DNA of 48,907 nt, from NCBI GenBank assembly GCA_025359105.1, contig JANYHK010000080.1:1-48907 (forward strand), written 5' to 3'. The notes under the pieces were generated by a model. That model did not search any database and had not been told where the DNA came from. It saw only the letters and a program-made list of their open reading frames with translations. Within the stretch, counting starts at the first letter, position 1, and each line of letters begins with the position of its first letter. The position numbers were made by a program, and so were the translations under genes. This DNA comes from Myxococcales bacterium (GTDB taxonomy: Bacteria; Myxococcota_A; Polyangia; Polyangiales; Polyangiaceae). Positions 24,148 to 32,534 of this stretch are shown here, piece after piece.

Positions 24148-27100
24148 ATGAGTCGCGGCGGCGAGCAGCGCGGGATGGCCACAGGCCTCCTGACCGAGGC
24201 GGGCGGTGTCCTCCTGGCGTGGATGTTCGTCCTCGCGGCAGAGAACGTCGGCGTGGGGCTGGGCTACCGCGCGCTCTTCGCCGGGAGCTGGGAGATGGCT
24301 CTCGCGCGCACCAACCTGACGCCGCTCCTGCTCGGCGCGCTGGTGCCGGCCGCGTTCGTGGCCGCTGCGACCGGCCGCGTCGTCGCCAGGGCAGAGTCGA
24401 GCGTGCGCGCGCGCCGCGCCGTGGCGCTGCTCGCGGGTGCGGCGGGCGCGGCGCTCGGGTACGGCGTGAGCTTCGGTCGCCATTTGGCGTCGTGGGCGAT
24501 GCGCGCGCCGTTCATCCTGGTGGTCGCGCTCGCAGCGGCGGGCGTGGCCGCGATGGGCGCGCCGCGCGTGGCACGTGCCGCGCGCGCGCGACCTCACGTG
24601 CTCGCGGGCCTCGGGCTCGCAGTGGCCGCGGCGGCGTGGTGGGCCGACGGGCACGTGCTGCCGCGCCTGTATCCTGCGTTCCACGCCGCGCTCTTCGTGC
24701 TCGTGCTCGGGTGCGGCGCCGCGCTCGCCCTCGTCTTCCGTGGCGGGCCGCTGGGTCGCTACGCGTCGTGGGCGGCGCTCGCGCTCGGCGTCGCGTCGGC
24801 GGCGTGGGCCAAGCGCGCCGCCAGCGGCGTTCGCAGCGCCGACAACCTTCGCCTGGTCCTCGTCGAGCACGCTCCGCTGCTCGGCCGCGCCGTGGGCTTG
24901 GCGACGTGGCTCTCGCCGCCGCCCTCGGACGATCCGGCCGGCGCGAGCGACTTGGCCCTCGCCGTGGGTCCGGCGCGCGCCTTCGACTGGACCGGGCGCG
25001 ACGTGCTCGTCGTCTCCATCGACGCGCTCCGCGCCGATCACGTCGGCGCCTATTGCTACCCGCGAGCGACGACGCCGCATCTCGACGCCCTCGCCCGGCA
25101 AGGCGCACGGTTCGACGCTGCCTACTGCCCGACGCCGCACACGTCGTACTCGGTCACGTCGATGATGACGGGAAAGTACATGCGTCCGCTCCTCACCCTG
25201 GGCGTGGGCGAGGACTCGGAGACGTGGGCCTCCTACGCCCGCCGCTACGGCTACCGAACCGCGGCCTTCTACCCGCCGGCAGTCTTCTTCATCGACGGCC
25301 CGCGCTTCGCCAGGTTCGAGGAGCGCGGCTTCGACTTCGAGTACCGAAAGGTGGAGTTCGCGTCGCCCGCGCTTCGCGTGGATCAGGTCCGCGAGTACCT
25401 GAGGGCCGTCCCCCGGGAGACGCCGGTCTTTCTCTGGGTCCACCTCTTCGAGCCCCACGAGCCGTACGTCGCGCACCCGGCGCACCCTTTCGGCACCACC
25501 GGCGCAGAGACCGACGTAGATCTCTACGACGGTGAGATCGCCGCCGCCGACGAGGGGCTCGGGGCGATCGTCGTAGCGTTCCGTGCCGCGCGAGGTGCGG
25601 CCAAGGACGAAGACAAGGACAAGCGTGGCGACCCGGTGATCATCGTCACGGCCGATCATGGCGAAGAGTTCGGCGACCACGGCGGCCGCTACCACGGGAC
25701 GACGGTCTACGAGGAGCAGGTGCGCGTGCCGCTCGTCGTCGTCGCGCCGGGGGTCCTACCGCGGACGGTCGACGCGCCGGTGCAGACGATCGATCTCCTC
25801 CCGACCGTGCTCTCGGCGATGGGGGTACCGCGGCCTCCGCGCCTCCGCGGCACCGATCTGGGGCCGCTCCTCGCCGGCAAACCCGCGGCCTCTGTCCCGC
25901 TCGCGTTCGCGGAGACCGACGACTACACGCTCTTCGCGCGCGGCGCCGAGCGCCTGATCTGCGTGCGCAAGGCGGCGGCGTGCGCGCTTTACGACGTACA
26001 GAAGGATCCGCACGAGACGCGCGACCTCTCGACCGAGCGCGCAGACGACGCGCGTGAGCTGCGGCGCGCCACGTCGTCGCTGGTGCGCGACGCGGCCCGG
26101 TACGAGGCGGGTCCCGGCGCGGAGCTCCCCGAGGCGTTGCGGCGAGGCATGATGGGAGACGTGGACGTCGCGCCCGACGTGGCGTCGCTCCTGGACGATG
26201 TGAAGCCGGACATCCGCAGGCGCGCCGCCGAGGTGCTCTTCCGTCTTCACGCCAAGGACACGGCGCCGGCGCTCGCGCGCGCGCTCGCGAAGGACGAGGA
26301 CGCCACAGTGCAGCGGTTCGCGGCGCTCGCGCTCGTGCGGGTGGGCGAGGCGCCGGGGCCGCTCGCCGACGCGCTCGTGACCGATGCCGCGCGCGCATGG
26401 CGGCGGAGCGCGGCGCTCGCGTTCGCGGAGCGGGGCGACGCGCGCGGGGAGGGGGAGCTCGTGCGGTGGTGGGCCGCGGAGGGACCGCCGGCGAACGTCC
26501 TCGGCTTCGACGACGCACGCGCGCTCCTCGCGGCCATCGCCAAGGTGCGCGCGAAGGACGGGGGACCGGCGCTCGCGCGCTCGCTCTCCGACGTTCGCCT
26601 CCGGATCGACATTGCCGACGCGCTCGGCGACCTCGGTGATCCGCGCGCCAAAGGACCGCTCCTGGCGGCGTTCGCGGAGGAGCCCTACCTCTCTGCGCGA
26701 CCCCACGAGGCCTTGGCGCTCGTGAAGCTCGGCGCGCGCGCGGAGCTCTACGCGCCGCTCGCCCGATTCGCGGGGGCGCCGTGGCCGATGCGCGAGGCCG
26801 TGGCGATCGCCGCGAGCGCCGGCCTCCTGACCCGCGAGCACGGAGGGTGGGTGCCCACGGCCCCGACCACGTTTGTCGACCTCGTTCTCCCGCTCCCCCC
26901 GCTTCGTGCCGACGGCTCTGGCAACGCGCTCGTGCTGGTGCTCGGCGGCGAGGGGAGCGCGCCGCGCGGCACGTTCGGCGGCACGGAGCTCCGCTTCACG
27001 ACCGACGGCCCGCAGAGCTTCGCCAACCTGCACGCGACCGCGGGCAAGGTGATCCTCCATATCGACGATGCGACGGGCCTCCGGGGGGTGTGGGTGGTGG

Positions 27101-27168
27101 CCCCGGCGGCGGGCGTCCTCGGGCCTGCCCCGGCCGCTTCGGACGGGGGAATCGACGAGCCACGTTGA
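24148..27168 (+). CDS. Membrane sulfatase/phosphotransferase-superfamily protein with HEAT repeats
   Basis: The 1006-residue protein has about five to six membrane helices (15-220), an alkaline-phosphatase/sulfatase-superfamily domain (about 285-620), HEAT-like helical repeats (about 685-880) and a beta-rich C-terminal domain. Metal ligands appear as D292 in VVSIDALRADHVG and D503-H504 in VTADHGEEFGDHG. The nucleophile segment reads PHTSYSVTSMMTGKY. Aligned on the TGK, threonine (T332) replaces the usual Cys/Ser, and the CxPxR motif is absent. So it is not a formylglycine sulfatase and may be closer to LtaS/EptA-type phospho-group transferases, which use Thr. The catalytic domain is predicted to face the periplasm. 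Substrate is unknown. Confidence 0.85.
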   Translation: MSRGGEQRGMATGLLTEAGGVLLAWMFVLAAENVGVGLGYRALFAGSWEMALARTNLTPLLLGALVPAAFVAAATGRVVARAESSVRARRAVALLAGAAGAALGYGVSFGRHLASWAMRAPFILVVALAAAGVAAMGAPRVARAARARPHVLAGLGLAVAAAAWWADGHVLPRLYPAFHAALFVLVLGCGAALALVFRGGPLGRYASWAALALGVASAAWAKRAASGVRSADNLRLVLVEHAPLLGRAVGLATWLSPPPSDDPAGASDLALAVGPARAFDWTGRDVLVVSIDALRADHVGAYCYPRATTPHLDALARQGARFDAAYCPTPHTSYSVTSMMTGKYMRPLLTLGVGEDSETWASYARRYGYRTAAFYPPAVFFIDGPRFARFEERGFDFEYRKVEFASPALRVDQVREYLRAVPRETPVFLWVHLFEPHEPYVAHPAHPFGTTGAETDVDLYDGEIAAADEGLGAIVVAFRAARGAAKDEDKDKRGDPVIIVTADHGEEFGDHGGRYHGTTVYEEQVRVPLVVVAPGVLPRTVDAPVQTIDLLPTVLSAMGVPRPPRLRGTDLGPLLAGKPAASVPLAFAETDDYTLFARGAERLICVRKAAACALYDVQKDPHETRDLSTERADDARELRRATSSLVRDAARYEAGPGAELPEALRRGMMGDVDVAPDVASLLDDVKPDIRRRAAEVLFRLHAKDTAPALARALAKDEDATVQRFAALALVRVGEAPGPLADALVTDAARAWRRSAALAFAERGDARGEGELVRWWAAEGPPANVLGFDDARALLAAIAKVRAKDGGPALARSLSDVRLRIDIADALGDLGDPRAKGPLLAAFAEEPYLSARPHEALALVKLGARAELYAPLARFAGAPWPMREAVAIAASAGLLTREHGGWVPTAPTTFVDLVLPLPPLRADGSGNALVLVLGGEGSAPRGTFGGTELRFTTDGPQSFANLHATAGKVILHIDDATGLRGVWVVAPAAGVLGPAPAASDGGIDEPR

Positions 27169-27214
27169 CGGCATGGGCCTACGAGATAGAGTGCCGGCCC
27201 AGCAGGTGAGCCCC

Positions 27215-28498
27215 GTGTCCGATACCCCCGAAAAGACCGAGAAAAAAGACGAGAAGCCCGCCCCGGCCGCCGGCATGCGGAAGGCCGAAGAGCCGGAAGC
27301 GGCCCTCGAAGCCCTCGAAGCGAAGCCGGACGTCGTGGAAGGCGCGGGCGACGGGGCGGACGACGCGGGCGAAACCGACGCGGAGGAGCCCGCGGCCGAG
27401 GAGGACGACGCGTCGCCCGAGGCGATCGCGCGCCGTGTCGCCGCGCTTGGCGAAGAGGACGAGGTCGAGAAGCTCGCCCGCAACGAGGAAGAGAAGCTCG
27501 CCGAGCGCCGCGCCAAGATGAAGCGCGGCAAGAAGGGCGGCGGCCTCGAGGCCGCGGCCAGCAAGCGCCTCGCGAGGATCGCCGAGAAGGCGCAGCCGAA
27601 GAAGATGATCGCCACGGCCGTCGATGGCGCCGATCCGCTGCTCAACCAGACGGCGGCGCTCTCGAAGTGGGCGAAGAAGAACCAGAAGAGCGTAGGCACC
27701 GTCGTGCTCGCCGCTGCCGTAGTGCTTGCGGGCGTCGGGGGTTACAACTACTGGCAGCAGAAGAAGGAGGCCGACGCGTCGGCCGAGCTCTCCAGGGCCG
27801 TCGCCGACGAGCGCGGCCGCATCGGCGATCCCGACAAGGAGAAGGAAGAGGAGGCGGCCAATGGCCCGAAGGACACGCGCCCGCTCTTCAAGACGACGGA
27901 CGAGCGACGCGAGAGCGCGCTCAAGAAGTTCCGCGACGTCGAGTCGCGCTTTCCCGGCACCGGCGCCGCCATTCTTTCGCGCCTGTCGGAGGGCTCGCTG
28001 CTGCTCGACGCCAAGCAGCCCGATCCGGCCATCGTGGCCTTCACCGACGTGAAATCGAGCGCGCTCGGCCAGATGGACGCCGAGGTGCGCGGCCGCGCCC
28101 TCGAGGGCCTCGGCTTCGCCTACGAGCAGAAGGGCAACCTCGACGAAGCGATCAAGACGTTCAAGGAGCTCGAGTCCACCGTCGACGTGCTCGGCTTCAA
28201 GGAGCTCGCGATGTACCACCAGGCCCGCGTGCTCGAGGCGCGCAACGCCGGGGGCGACAAGGACAAGGCCAAGGAACTCCTCAAGACCGTCCACGAGCGT
28301 ATCAACAAGCCGGGTGAGAACCACCCGTTCCCGTACCTCAAGGAGGTCGCCGACGACCGCCTGCGCGCGCTCGATCCGACCGCCGTTCCCCCCAAGCAGA
28401 CCAACCAGATGGGCGGCCCCGGCGGCAACAAGATGAACGAGGAGCAGATCAAGAAGCTCATCGAGCAGCTCAAGAAGCAGGGCGGCGGAGCGCCGTGA
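27215..28498 (+). CDS. YfgM-like single-pass TPR protein
   Basis: The 427-residue protein starts at a GTG with AGGTGAG just upstream (an ATG at 27173 lacks a ribosome-binding site). A long acidic/Ala-rich cytoplasmic part with Lys-rich coiled segments precedes one membrane helix (KSVGTVVLAAAVVLAGVGGY). The periplasmic TPR region (LSRAVADERGR ... AIKTFKELESTVDVLGFKEL) and a Gln/Lys-rich tail follow. In many proteobacteria yfgM lies directly before bamB, as here, and YfgM works with the SecYEG translocon and periplasmic chaperones. The stop overlaps the bamB ATG. The N-terminal extension is longer than in E. coli YfgM, so identity as the true orthologue is inferred from synteny and layout. Confidence 0.78.
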   Translation: MSDTPEKTEKKDEKPAPAAGMRKAEEPEAALEALEAKPDVVEGAGDGADDAGETDAEEPAAEEDDASPEAIARRVAALGEEDEVEKLARNEEEKLAERRAKMKRGKKGGGLEAAASKRLARIAEKAQPKKMIATAVDGADPLLNQTAALSKWAKKNQKSVGTVVLAAAVVLAGVGGYNYWQQKKEADASAELSRAVADERGRIGDPDKEKEEEAANGPKDTRPLFKTTDERRESALKKFRDVESRFPGTGAAILSRLSEGSLLLDAKQPDPAIVAFTDVKSSALGQMDAEVRGRALEGLGFAYEQKGNLDEAIKTFKELESTVDVLGFKELAMYHQARVLEARNAGGDKDKAKELLKTVHERINKPGENHPFPYLKEVADDRLRALDPTAVPPKQTNQMGGPGGNKMNEEQIKKLIEQLKKQGGGAP

Positions 28499-29778
28499 TG
28501 CGCCTCCGCCTCGGGATGTCCGCGACCGCGCTTGCCGTCGCCGCGGGCTGCGCGTCGATGGAGACCGCCAACGATCGCGTCAACCCCGAGAACCCCACGT
28601 GGTACTCGCGCCCCAGCGGCGCGATGCACGTCATCGCGCGCCGCACGCTCACCGCGGCGTCACGCACGGTAGGCGAGGACTACGAGCGGGGCCGCGCCGA
28701 GATCGACGCCATGCGCGGCCGCGTCTTCGTAGGCTCCGCGGACCACGGCCTCTACGCCCTGCGCGCCGGCAACGGGACGACCATCTGGCGCTTCGAGACG
28801 CTCGGCGTCGTACAGTGCGAGCCGCTCTACGACGGGGAGCTCGACGTCGTGTTCTTCGGCTCGCACGACGGTGCCCTCTACGCCGTTCGCGCGGCCGACG
28901 GCGCTCTCCTCTGGCGCTTTTCGAGCGGGGCCGAGGTCGCGAAGAAGCCGGTCGTCGCCGGCGAGCTGCTGCTCTTCGCGAACGCGTCCGACCAGCTCTT
29001 CGCGCTCGATCGCCGCACCGGCAAGCAAAAGTGGACCGTGCACCGCACCCCGGCGCTCGGCATGGAGGTCGCCGGCTACGCAGGCCCGTCGTACGACGCC
29101 GGGCTCGGGCTCGTCTTCCAAGCGTACTCCGACGGCCACGTCATCGCTTACAACGCGGCCGACGGGGCGGAGAAATGGACGCCCGTGGATCTCTCGGCCG
29201 AGGCCGAGCAGTCCGCCGGCGGCGACGCCCCGCGCTACCTCGACGTCGACACCACGCCGGTGCTCGACGACGGCCCGAACGGCCGCGTCATCTACGTCGC
29301 CGGCTACTCGGGCGGCGTCTATGCGCTCGACGCCCAGACCGGCGCCCGCCTCTGGGCCAACGACAAGGCGACGGGCGTGAACGATCTCCTCCTCTGGAAC
29401 GAGCCGCCGCACCCGCCGACCCCCGGCGGCCCGTTCTCGGGCGGGCCGATGGTCCCGGCCAAGAAGATACTTCTCGCCGCCAGCGCCATCACGGGCCTCT
29501 GGGGCATGGACCCGACGACCGGCCGCATGCTCTGGCGCATCCCGGTGCCCGAGGGTGGCATCACGGCGCCGGTTCCGGTCGCCGGCGCCGTCGTCGTCGG
29601 CACCACGCGGTACGGGCTCTTCCTGATTTCTCCGCGCAACGGCCGCGTCATCGACGGCCTCGATCTCGGCACCGGCGTCGCGCAGACCCCGGCGGCGTAC
29701 GGAGATCGCGCGTACGCCATGACGAACCAGGGCGTCTTCCTGGGTATCCACGTCGAAAACCCCACCCCCCGCCGCTGA
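28498..29778 (+). CDS. bamB: Outer-membrane assembly lipoprotein BamB (PQQ-type propeller)
   Basis: The 426-residue lipoprotein has the lipobox AVAAGC followed by a beta-propeller made of repeated PQQ-like blades: VFVGSADHGLYALRAGNGTT, VVFFGSHDGALYAVRAADGA, FANASDQLFALDRRTGKQKW, VIYVAGYSGGVYALDAQTGA and others. BamB binds BamA and helps barrel insertion. The ATG at 28498 overlaps the stop of the YfgM-like gene (TGATG); a GTG one codon earlier is possible. The family also includes PQQ dehydrogenases, but the lipobox, lack of catalytic residues and yfgM-bamB order support BamB. The E. coli neighbour der is not present. Confidence 0.85.
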   Translation: MRLRLGMSATALAVAAGCASMETANDRVNPENPTWYSRPSGAMHVIARRTLTAASRTVGEDYERGRAEIDAMRGRVFVGSADHGLYALRAGNGTTIWRFETLGVVQCEPLYDGELDVVFFGSHDGALYAVRAADGALLWRFSSGAEVAKKPVVAGELLLFANASDQLFALDRRTGKQKWTVHRTPALGMEVAGYAGPSYDAGLGLVFQAYSDGHVIAYNAADGAEKWTPVDLSAEAEQSAGGDAPRYLDVDTTPVLDDGPNGRVIYVAGYSGGVYALDAQTGARLWANDKATGVNDLLLWNEPPHPPTPGGPFSGGPMVPAKKILLAASAITGLWGMDPTTGRMLWRIPVPEGGITAPVPVAGAVVVGTTRYGLFLISPRNGRVIDGLDLGTGVAQTPAAYGDRAYAMTNQGVFLGIHVENPTPRR

Positions 29779-29846
29779 CGGCGCGCAAGCTCGACGTCGT
29801 CGAAGGTTGGGGAGGATTTCCCCGGTCCGGCGCGTACAACGTGCCG

Positions 29847-30503
29847 ATGCGCACCGCTGTTTTCACTGTCGCCGCCTCGGTTCTGGGTGTCGTCCTCGCC
29901 GCGGGCTGCAGCGGAGCAGCCGGCTCGGGGCTGTTCACGGGCGATGGCTCGCAGGGCTCGGACGGGGGCGGCTCCAGCGGTACGAGCGGCGGCGCCAGCG
30001 GGGGCACCAGCGGAGGCAGCGGGGGCACCAGCGGGGGCACCAGCGGAGGTACCAGCGGAGGTACCAGCGGGGGCACCAGCGGCGACGGTGGTGCCGTCAG
30101 CGACGCGGCGGCAGCGGCCTTCGCGTGCGGCAAGAGCGCGAGCGGCGGCGGAGCTCTCTGCAGCGGCGCCACCACGTGCTGCGCCCACGAGGTCGACGAT
30201 CTCTTCCAGGTAACGACGACCTACGCGTGCGTCGGCAACGCCGGGCAGTGCCGGTTCGACGGCGGCACCGGGGCGGCGATCCTCTGCCACAACGCAAGCG
30301 AATGCGGCGGACACTACTGCTGCGGCGACTTCGACGGCCGCACCTACCAGAGCGTCACCTGTGCGGTCACGTGCGATCCGTCGGACGCCGGGAGCCGTGA
30401 CCGGGTGCGCTTCTGCGACCCCGTAAAGAAGAGCCTCGACTGCCCGGCCGGTCAGACATGCACCGAGAGCACCGTCTTGACCGGCTTCTTCCGCTGCGGC
30501 TGA
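29847..30503 (+). CDS. Lipoprotein with Gly/Ser/Thr linker and Cys-rich domain
   Basis: The 218-residue protein has a signal peptide with lipobox VLAAGC, a low-complexity linker of GGTSGGTSGG type from about residue 40 to 80, and a Cys-rich C-terminal domain with 14 or more cysteines (TTCCAHEVDD ... CGGHYCCGDFDGRTYQ ... CPAGQTC). This layout, membrane anchor plus flexible linker plus disulfide-rich head, is common for myxobacterial surface proteins of unknown function. It lies 68 bases after bamB and 25 before another lipoprotein of similar design. Confidence 0.82.
   Translation: MRTAVFTVAASVLGVVLAAGCSGAAGSGLFTGDGSQGSDGGGSSGTSGGASGGTSGGSGGTSGGTSGGTSGGTSGGTSGDGGAVSDAAAAAFACGKSASGGGALCSGATTCCAHEVDDLFQVTTTYACVGNAGQCRFDGGTGAAILCHNASECGGHYCCGDFDGRTYQSVTCAVTCDPSDAGSRDRVRFCDPVKKSLDCPAGQTCTESTVLTGFFRCG
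29971..30081 (+). repeat. 12-bp-type tandem repeat encoding a GGTS linker
   Basis: Units close to ggcaccagcggg / ggtaccagcgga recur in tandem within the lipoprotein gene, all in multiples of three so the frame is kept. Copy-number change would lengthen or shorten the surface linker without breaking the gene. Confidence 0.8.
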
Positions 30504-30528
30504 GGCCACTTGGGTTTATGCTGGCCCG

Positions 30529-31155
30529 GTGAAACGCGGGTTCCTCTTTCTGTGCTGGATGGTCGGGGTGAGCGGCTGGGCGGCGTGCACGAGCGACGAC
30601 GCCACCTCGAGCGGTGACGCGGGAGCCGGCGACGGCGGGCCCTGCACGCCGACGCGCCCCTGCGCAGACGCCACCTTCGACACGGGCGGCGACGCGCCGA
30701 GCCCTGACGCCGGCACCGACTCCGGTTCCGACGCCGGCGCCGACTCCGGTTCCGACTCCGGTTCCGACTCCGGCTCCGACTCCGGTTCCGACGCCGACTC
30801 CGGCTCCGACTCCGGTTCCGACTCCGGCCCCCAGACCTTCACCGATCTCTACACCACCGTCCTCACCGGCAACGGCTGCGCCCCGCACCACGGAGGCGTC
30901 AACCCGCCCGGCAACCTCGACATGAGCACGCAGGCCAAGGCGTTCCTGAACCTCCTCGGCGTGGTCGCGTCCGACGCGGGATGCGGCCAGCTCGTCGTCG
31001 CAGGCGACGCGTCGGCAAGCCTGCTGTATTTGAAGGTCACAGGGACGCAGCCCGTGGGGTGCGGCATGCAGATGCCGCTCAACGCCACGCCGATCCCCCA
31101 GGGCGACGTCGACAAGATCCGCGCGTGGATCGCGCGCGGCGCCCCGAACGACTGA
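30529..31155 (+). CDS. Lipoprotein with Ser/Asp repeat and degenerate cytochrome-like domain
   Basis: The 208-residue protein starts at a GTG (30529). A signal peptide ends in GWAAC; then comes an Asp/Ser/Gly repeat (DSGSDSGSDSG type, about residues 63-103) and a domain at about 105-205. That domain reads TVLTGNGCAPHHGG ... GNLDM ... MPLNATPIP ... VDKIRAWIARGAPND. The order resembles the cytochrome-c-like domain of many secreted proteins (CxxCH ... GxLDL ... MP ... IxxWIxxGA). Here only one cysteine precedes HH (CAPHH), so covalent haem c attachment by two thioethers is not expected. It may be a haem-less descendant. It follows the preceding lipoprotein by 25 bases. Confidence 0.78.
   Translation: MKRGFLFLCWMVGVSGWAACTSDDATSSGDAGAGDGGPCTPTRPCADATFDTGGDAPSPDAGTDSGSDAGADSGSDSGSDSGSDSGSDADSGSDSGSDSGPQTFTDLYTTVLTGNGCAPHHGGVNPPGNLDMSTQAKAFLNLLGVVASDAGCGQLVVAGDASASLLYLKVTGTQPVGCGMQMPLNATPIPQGDVDKIRAWIARGAPND
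30718..30828 (+). repeat. 12-bp tandem repeat encoding DSGS
   Basis: About nine units of gactccggttcc (variants gactccggctcc, gacgccggcgcc) follow each other in frame. The array encodes the acidic Ser/Asp linker and is a likely site of length variation between strains. Confidence 0.85.
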
Positions 31156-31169
31156 CGATCACTAGCTAG

Positions 31170-31991
31170 CTAGGCCCGCTGGCGCGCGAGCTGGGCGATG
31201 AGGATGCCGGCAGCGACCGCGACGTTGAGCGATTCGACGGCGCCGCCGCCGCGGATGGCCACCGTCGCGTCGCACTCCTCGCGCACCCGCGGCGCGAGCC
31301 CTTCGCGCTCGTTACCCATCACGAGGACGCAGGGTCGAGGGAACGGGTAGTCGCGGGCATCGACCGGAGCGGCCTGATCGGCGGCGACGACGCGAACGCC
31401 TGCTTTTCTCAGGCGTGCCAGCGTGTCTTTCAGATCCGTCGTACGCGAGAGCGTGAGCTCCTCGGCGCCCCCCTCGGCGACACGCACGGCGTTCGGATCG
31501 AGGCCCGGGTGGGGCGCCGGCGCGCCGACGATGGCGGCGTCGAGGCCGAAGAACGCCGCGGTGCGCAGGATCGCGCCGATGTTGTAAGGGTTGCGCACGC
31601 GATCGAGCGCAATGGCCGTCCCGCGGACACGCGCGAGCCGTTCGGCGACGTCCTGTGGCGATGCCCACGCGCGCGCCAACGCAGCGACGCACAGCCCCTC
31701 GTGCTGCGCCGTCCCGGCGATGCGCTCGAGCTCTCGATCGGGCACGGCCACGCACGGTACGCCGCGCGCCCGCAAGCGCTGGAGCGCGGGCTCGACCTCA
31801 CGCTCGACGCGGCGCGAGAAGGCCACGCGCTGCACGGCGTCCGGCCTTCGCGCGAGCAGCGCGAGCCCGGCACGAAGGCCTACGATCGTCTCGCCGACGT
31901 CGCGAGGACGGGGGCTTCCGTTGGCCGGGTGCGGGTGCGGGTGCCGGTGCGGGTGCGCGGGAGTGGCCTTCGGCGAAGGCGCGCGCGGCAT
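31170..31991 (-). CDS. SpoU-family tRNA/rRNA 2'-O-ribose methyltransferase
   Basis: The 273-residue protein has the SPOUT/TrmH motifs in order: motif 1 DRVRNPYNIGAILRTAAFFG, motif 2 VLVMGNEREGL, motif 3 SLNVAVAAGILIAQ. A substrate-binding L30e-like domain lies before them. It should methylate a ribose 2'-OH using S-adenosylmethionine, as RlmB or TrmH do; which RNA cannot be decided. The N-terminus is unusual, a His/Pro-rich stretch (HPHRHPHPHPANG) coded by a hexamer repeat, so the true start might be further in. Its ATG overlaps the stop of the upstream lipoprotein gene (TGATG). Confidence 0.9.
   Translation of the reverse strand: MPRAPSPKATPAHPHRHPHPHPANGSPRPRDVGETIVGLRAGLALLARRPDAVQRVAFSRRVEREVEPALQRLRARGVPCVAVPDRELERIAGTAQHEGLCVAALARAWASPQDVAERLARVRGTAIALDRVRNPYNIGAILRTAAFFGLDAAIVGAPAPHPGLDPNAVRVAEGGAEELTLSRTTDLKDTLARLRKAGVRVVAADQAAPVDARDYPFPRPCVLVMGNEREGLAPRVREECDATVAIRGGGAVESLNVAVAAGILIAQLARQRA
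31926..31955. repeat. Hexanucleotide repeat (cgggtg) x5
   Basis: Five consecutive copies, one with a single change, lie in the first codons of the methyltransferase gene and encode its His/Pro tract. Unit length is a multiple of three, so slippage would change length but not frame. Confidence 0.8.
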
Positions 31992-32335
31992 CAGAAACCG
32001 TATTCAACGGCCGGTGAGGCGCCCCACGTGCGCGTGACGGACGCGGAAGACGCCGACGCCGAGGCTGCCATCGGGAGCGGCTCGGGGTGACGAACCGACG
32101 GGAGCAGCTCCTCGTCGTCCGCCGCGAACGGGGAGGGGTGCAGCTCGTCGTTGTCGGGCGTCGAGAACACCGTCGATCCCGGCGTGTACGGCGACGGCGC
32201 GAGCTCACTGTTCGCGAGCTCCGCGTTCGTCAGCGAGACCGCGCGGTGCGGCTCTACGGGCTGTGGGACTCCGCCCGCGCAGCCTGCCAGAATCATCGTC
32301 CCCAAAACCGACGCGAGGCCAATGTGGTTCATCAT
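31991..32335 (-). CDS. Small lipoprotein
   Basis: The 114-residue protein has a signal peptide with lipobox MILAGC, then a Pro/Ser/Glu-rich, probably disordered chain with repeated acidic/proline elements (LAPSPYTPGS, LHPSPFAADDEELL). It ends in aromatic VEYGF. No domain is recognised. Its stop overlaps the start of the methyltransferase gene. An ATG one codon in (32332) is an equal start choice. The 199 bp to the divergent lipoprotein at 32535 show no gene and no clear promoter. Confidence 0.7.
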   Translation of the reverse strand: MMNHIGLASVLGTMILAGCAGGVPQPVEPHRAVSLTNAELANSELAPSPYTPGSTVFSTPDNDELHPSPFAADDEELLPSVRHPEPLPMAASASASSASVTRTWGASPAVEYGF

Positions 32336-32534
32336 CCGACATGTGTGTTAGCAGCCCTGGGCGCGCGCGCAATGACAGCGACGAACAAAGGGGATCCCGA
32401 GGGTCTCCCGCGACGCGAAGCGCCGGGAAACGAGGCGACCCGAAATGGACGCCTCGGGTAAGCTGGAGGGTCGCGTCTTCGGGCTTCGAGGGCGGCTACA
32501 GGCTCGGTCACCGTCTTGGGAGAAGGGGCCCATC

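Noticed and set aside
30718-30828. CRISPR array
   Set aside because: The repeats are 12 bases, contiguous without spacers, in frame within a lipoprotein gene; there are no CRISPR-like repeats or cas genes in the window.
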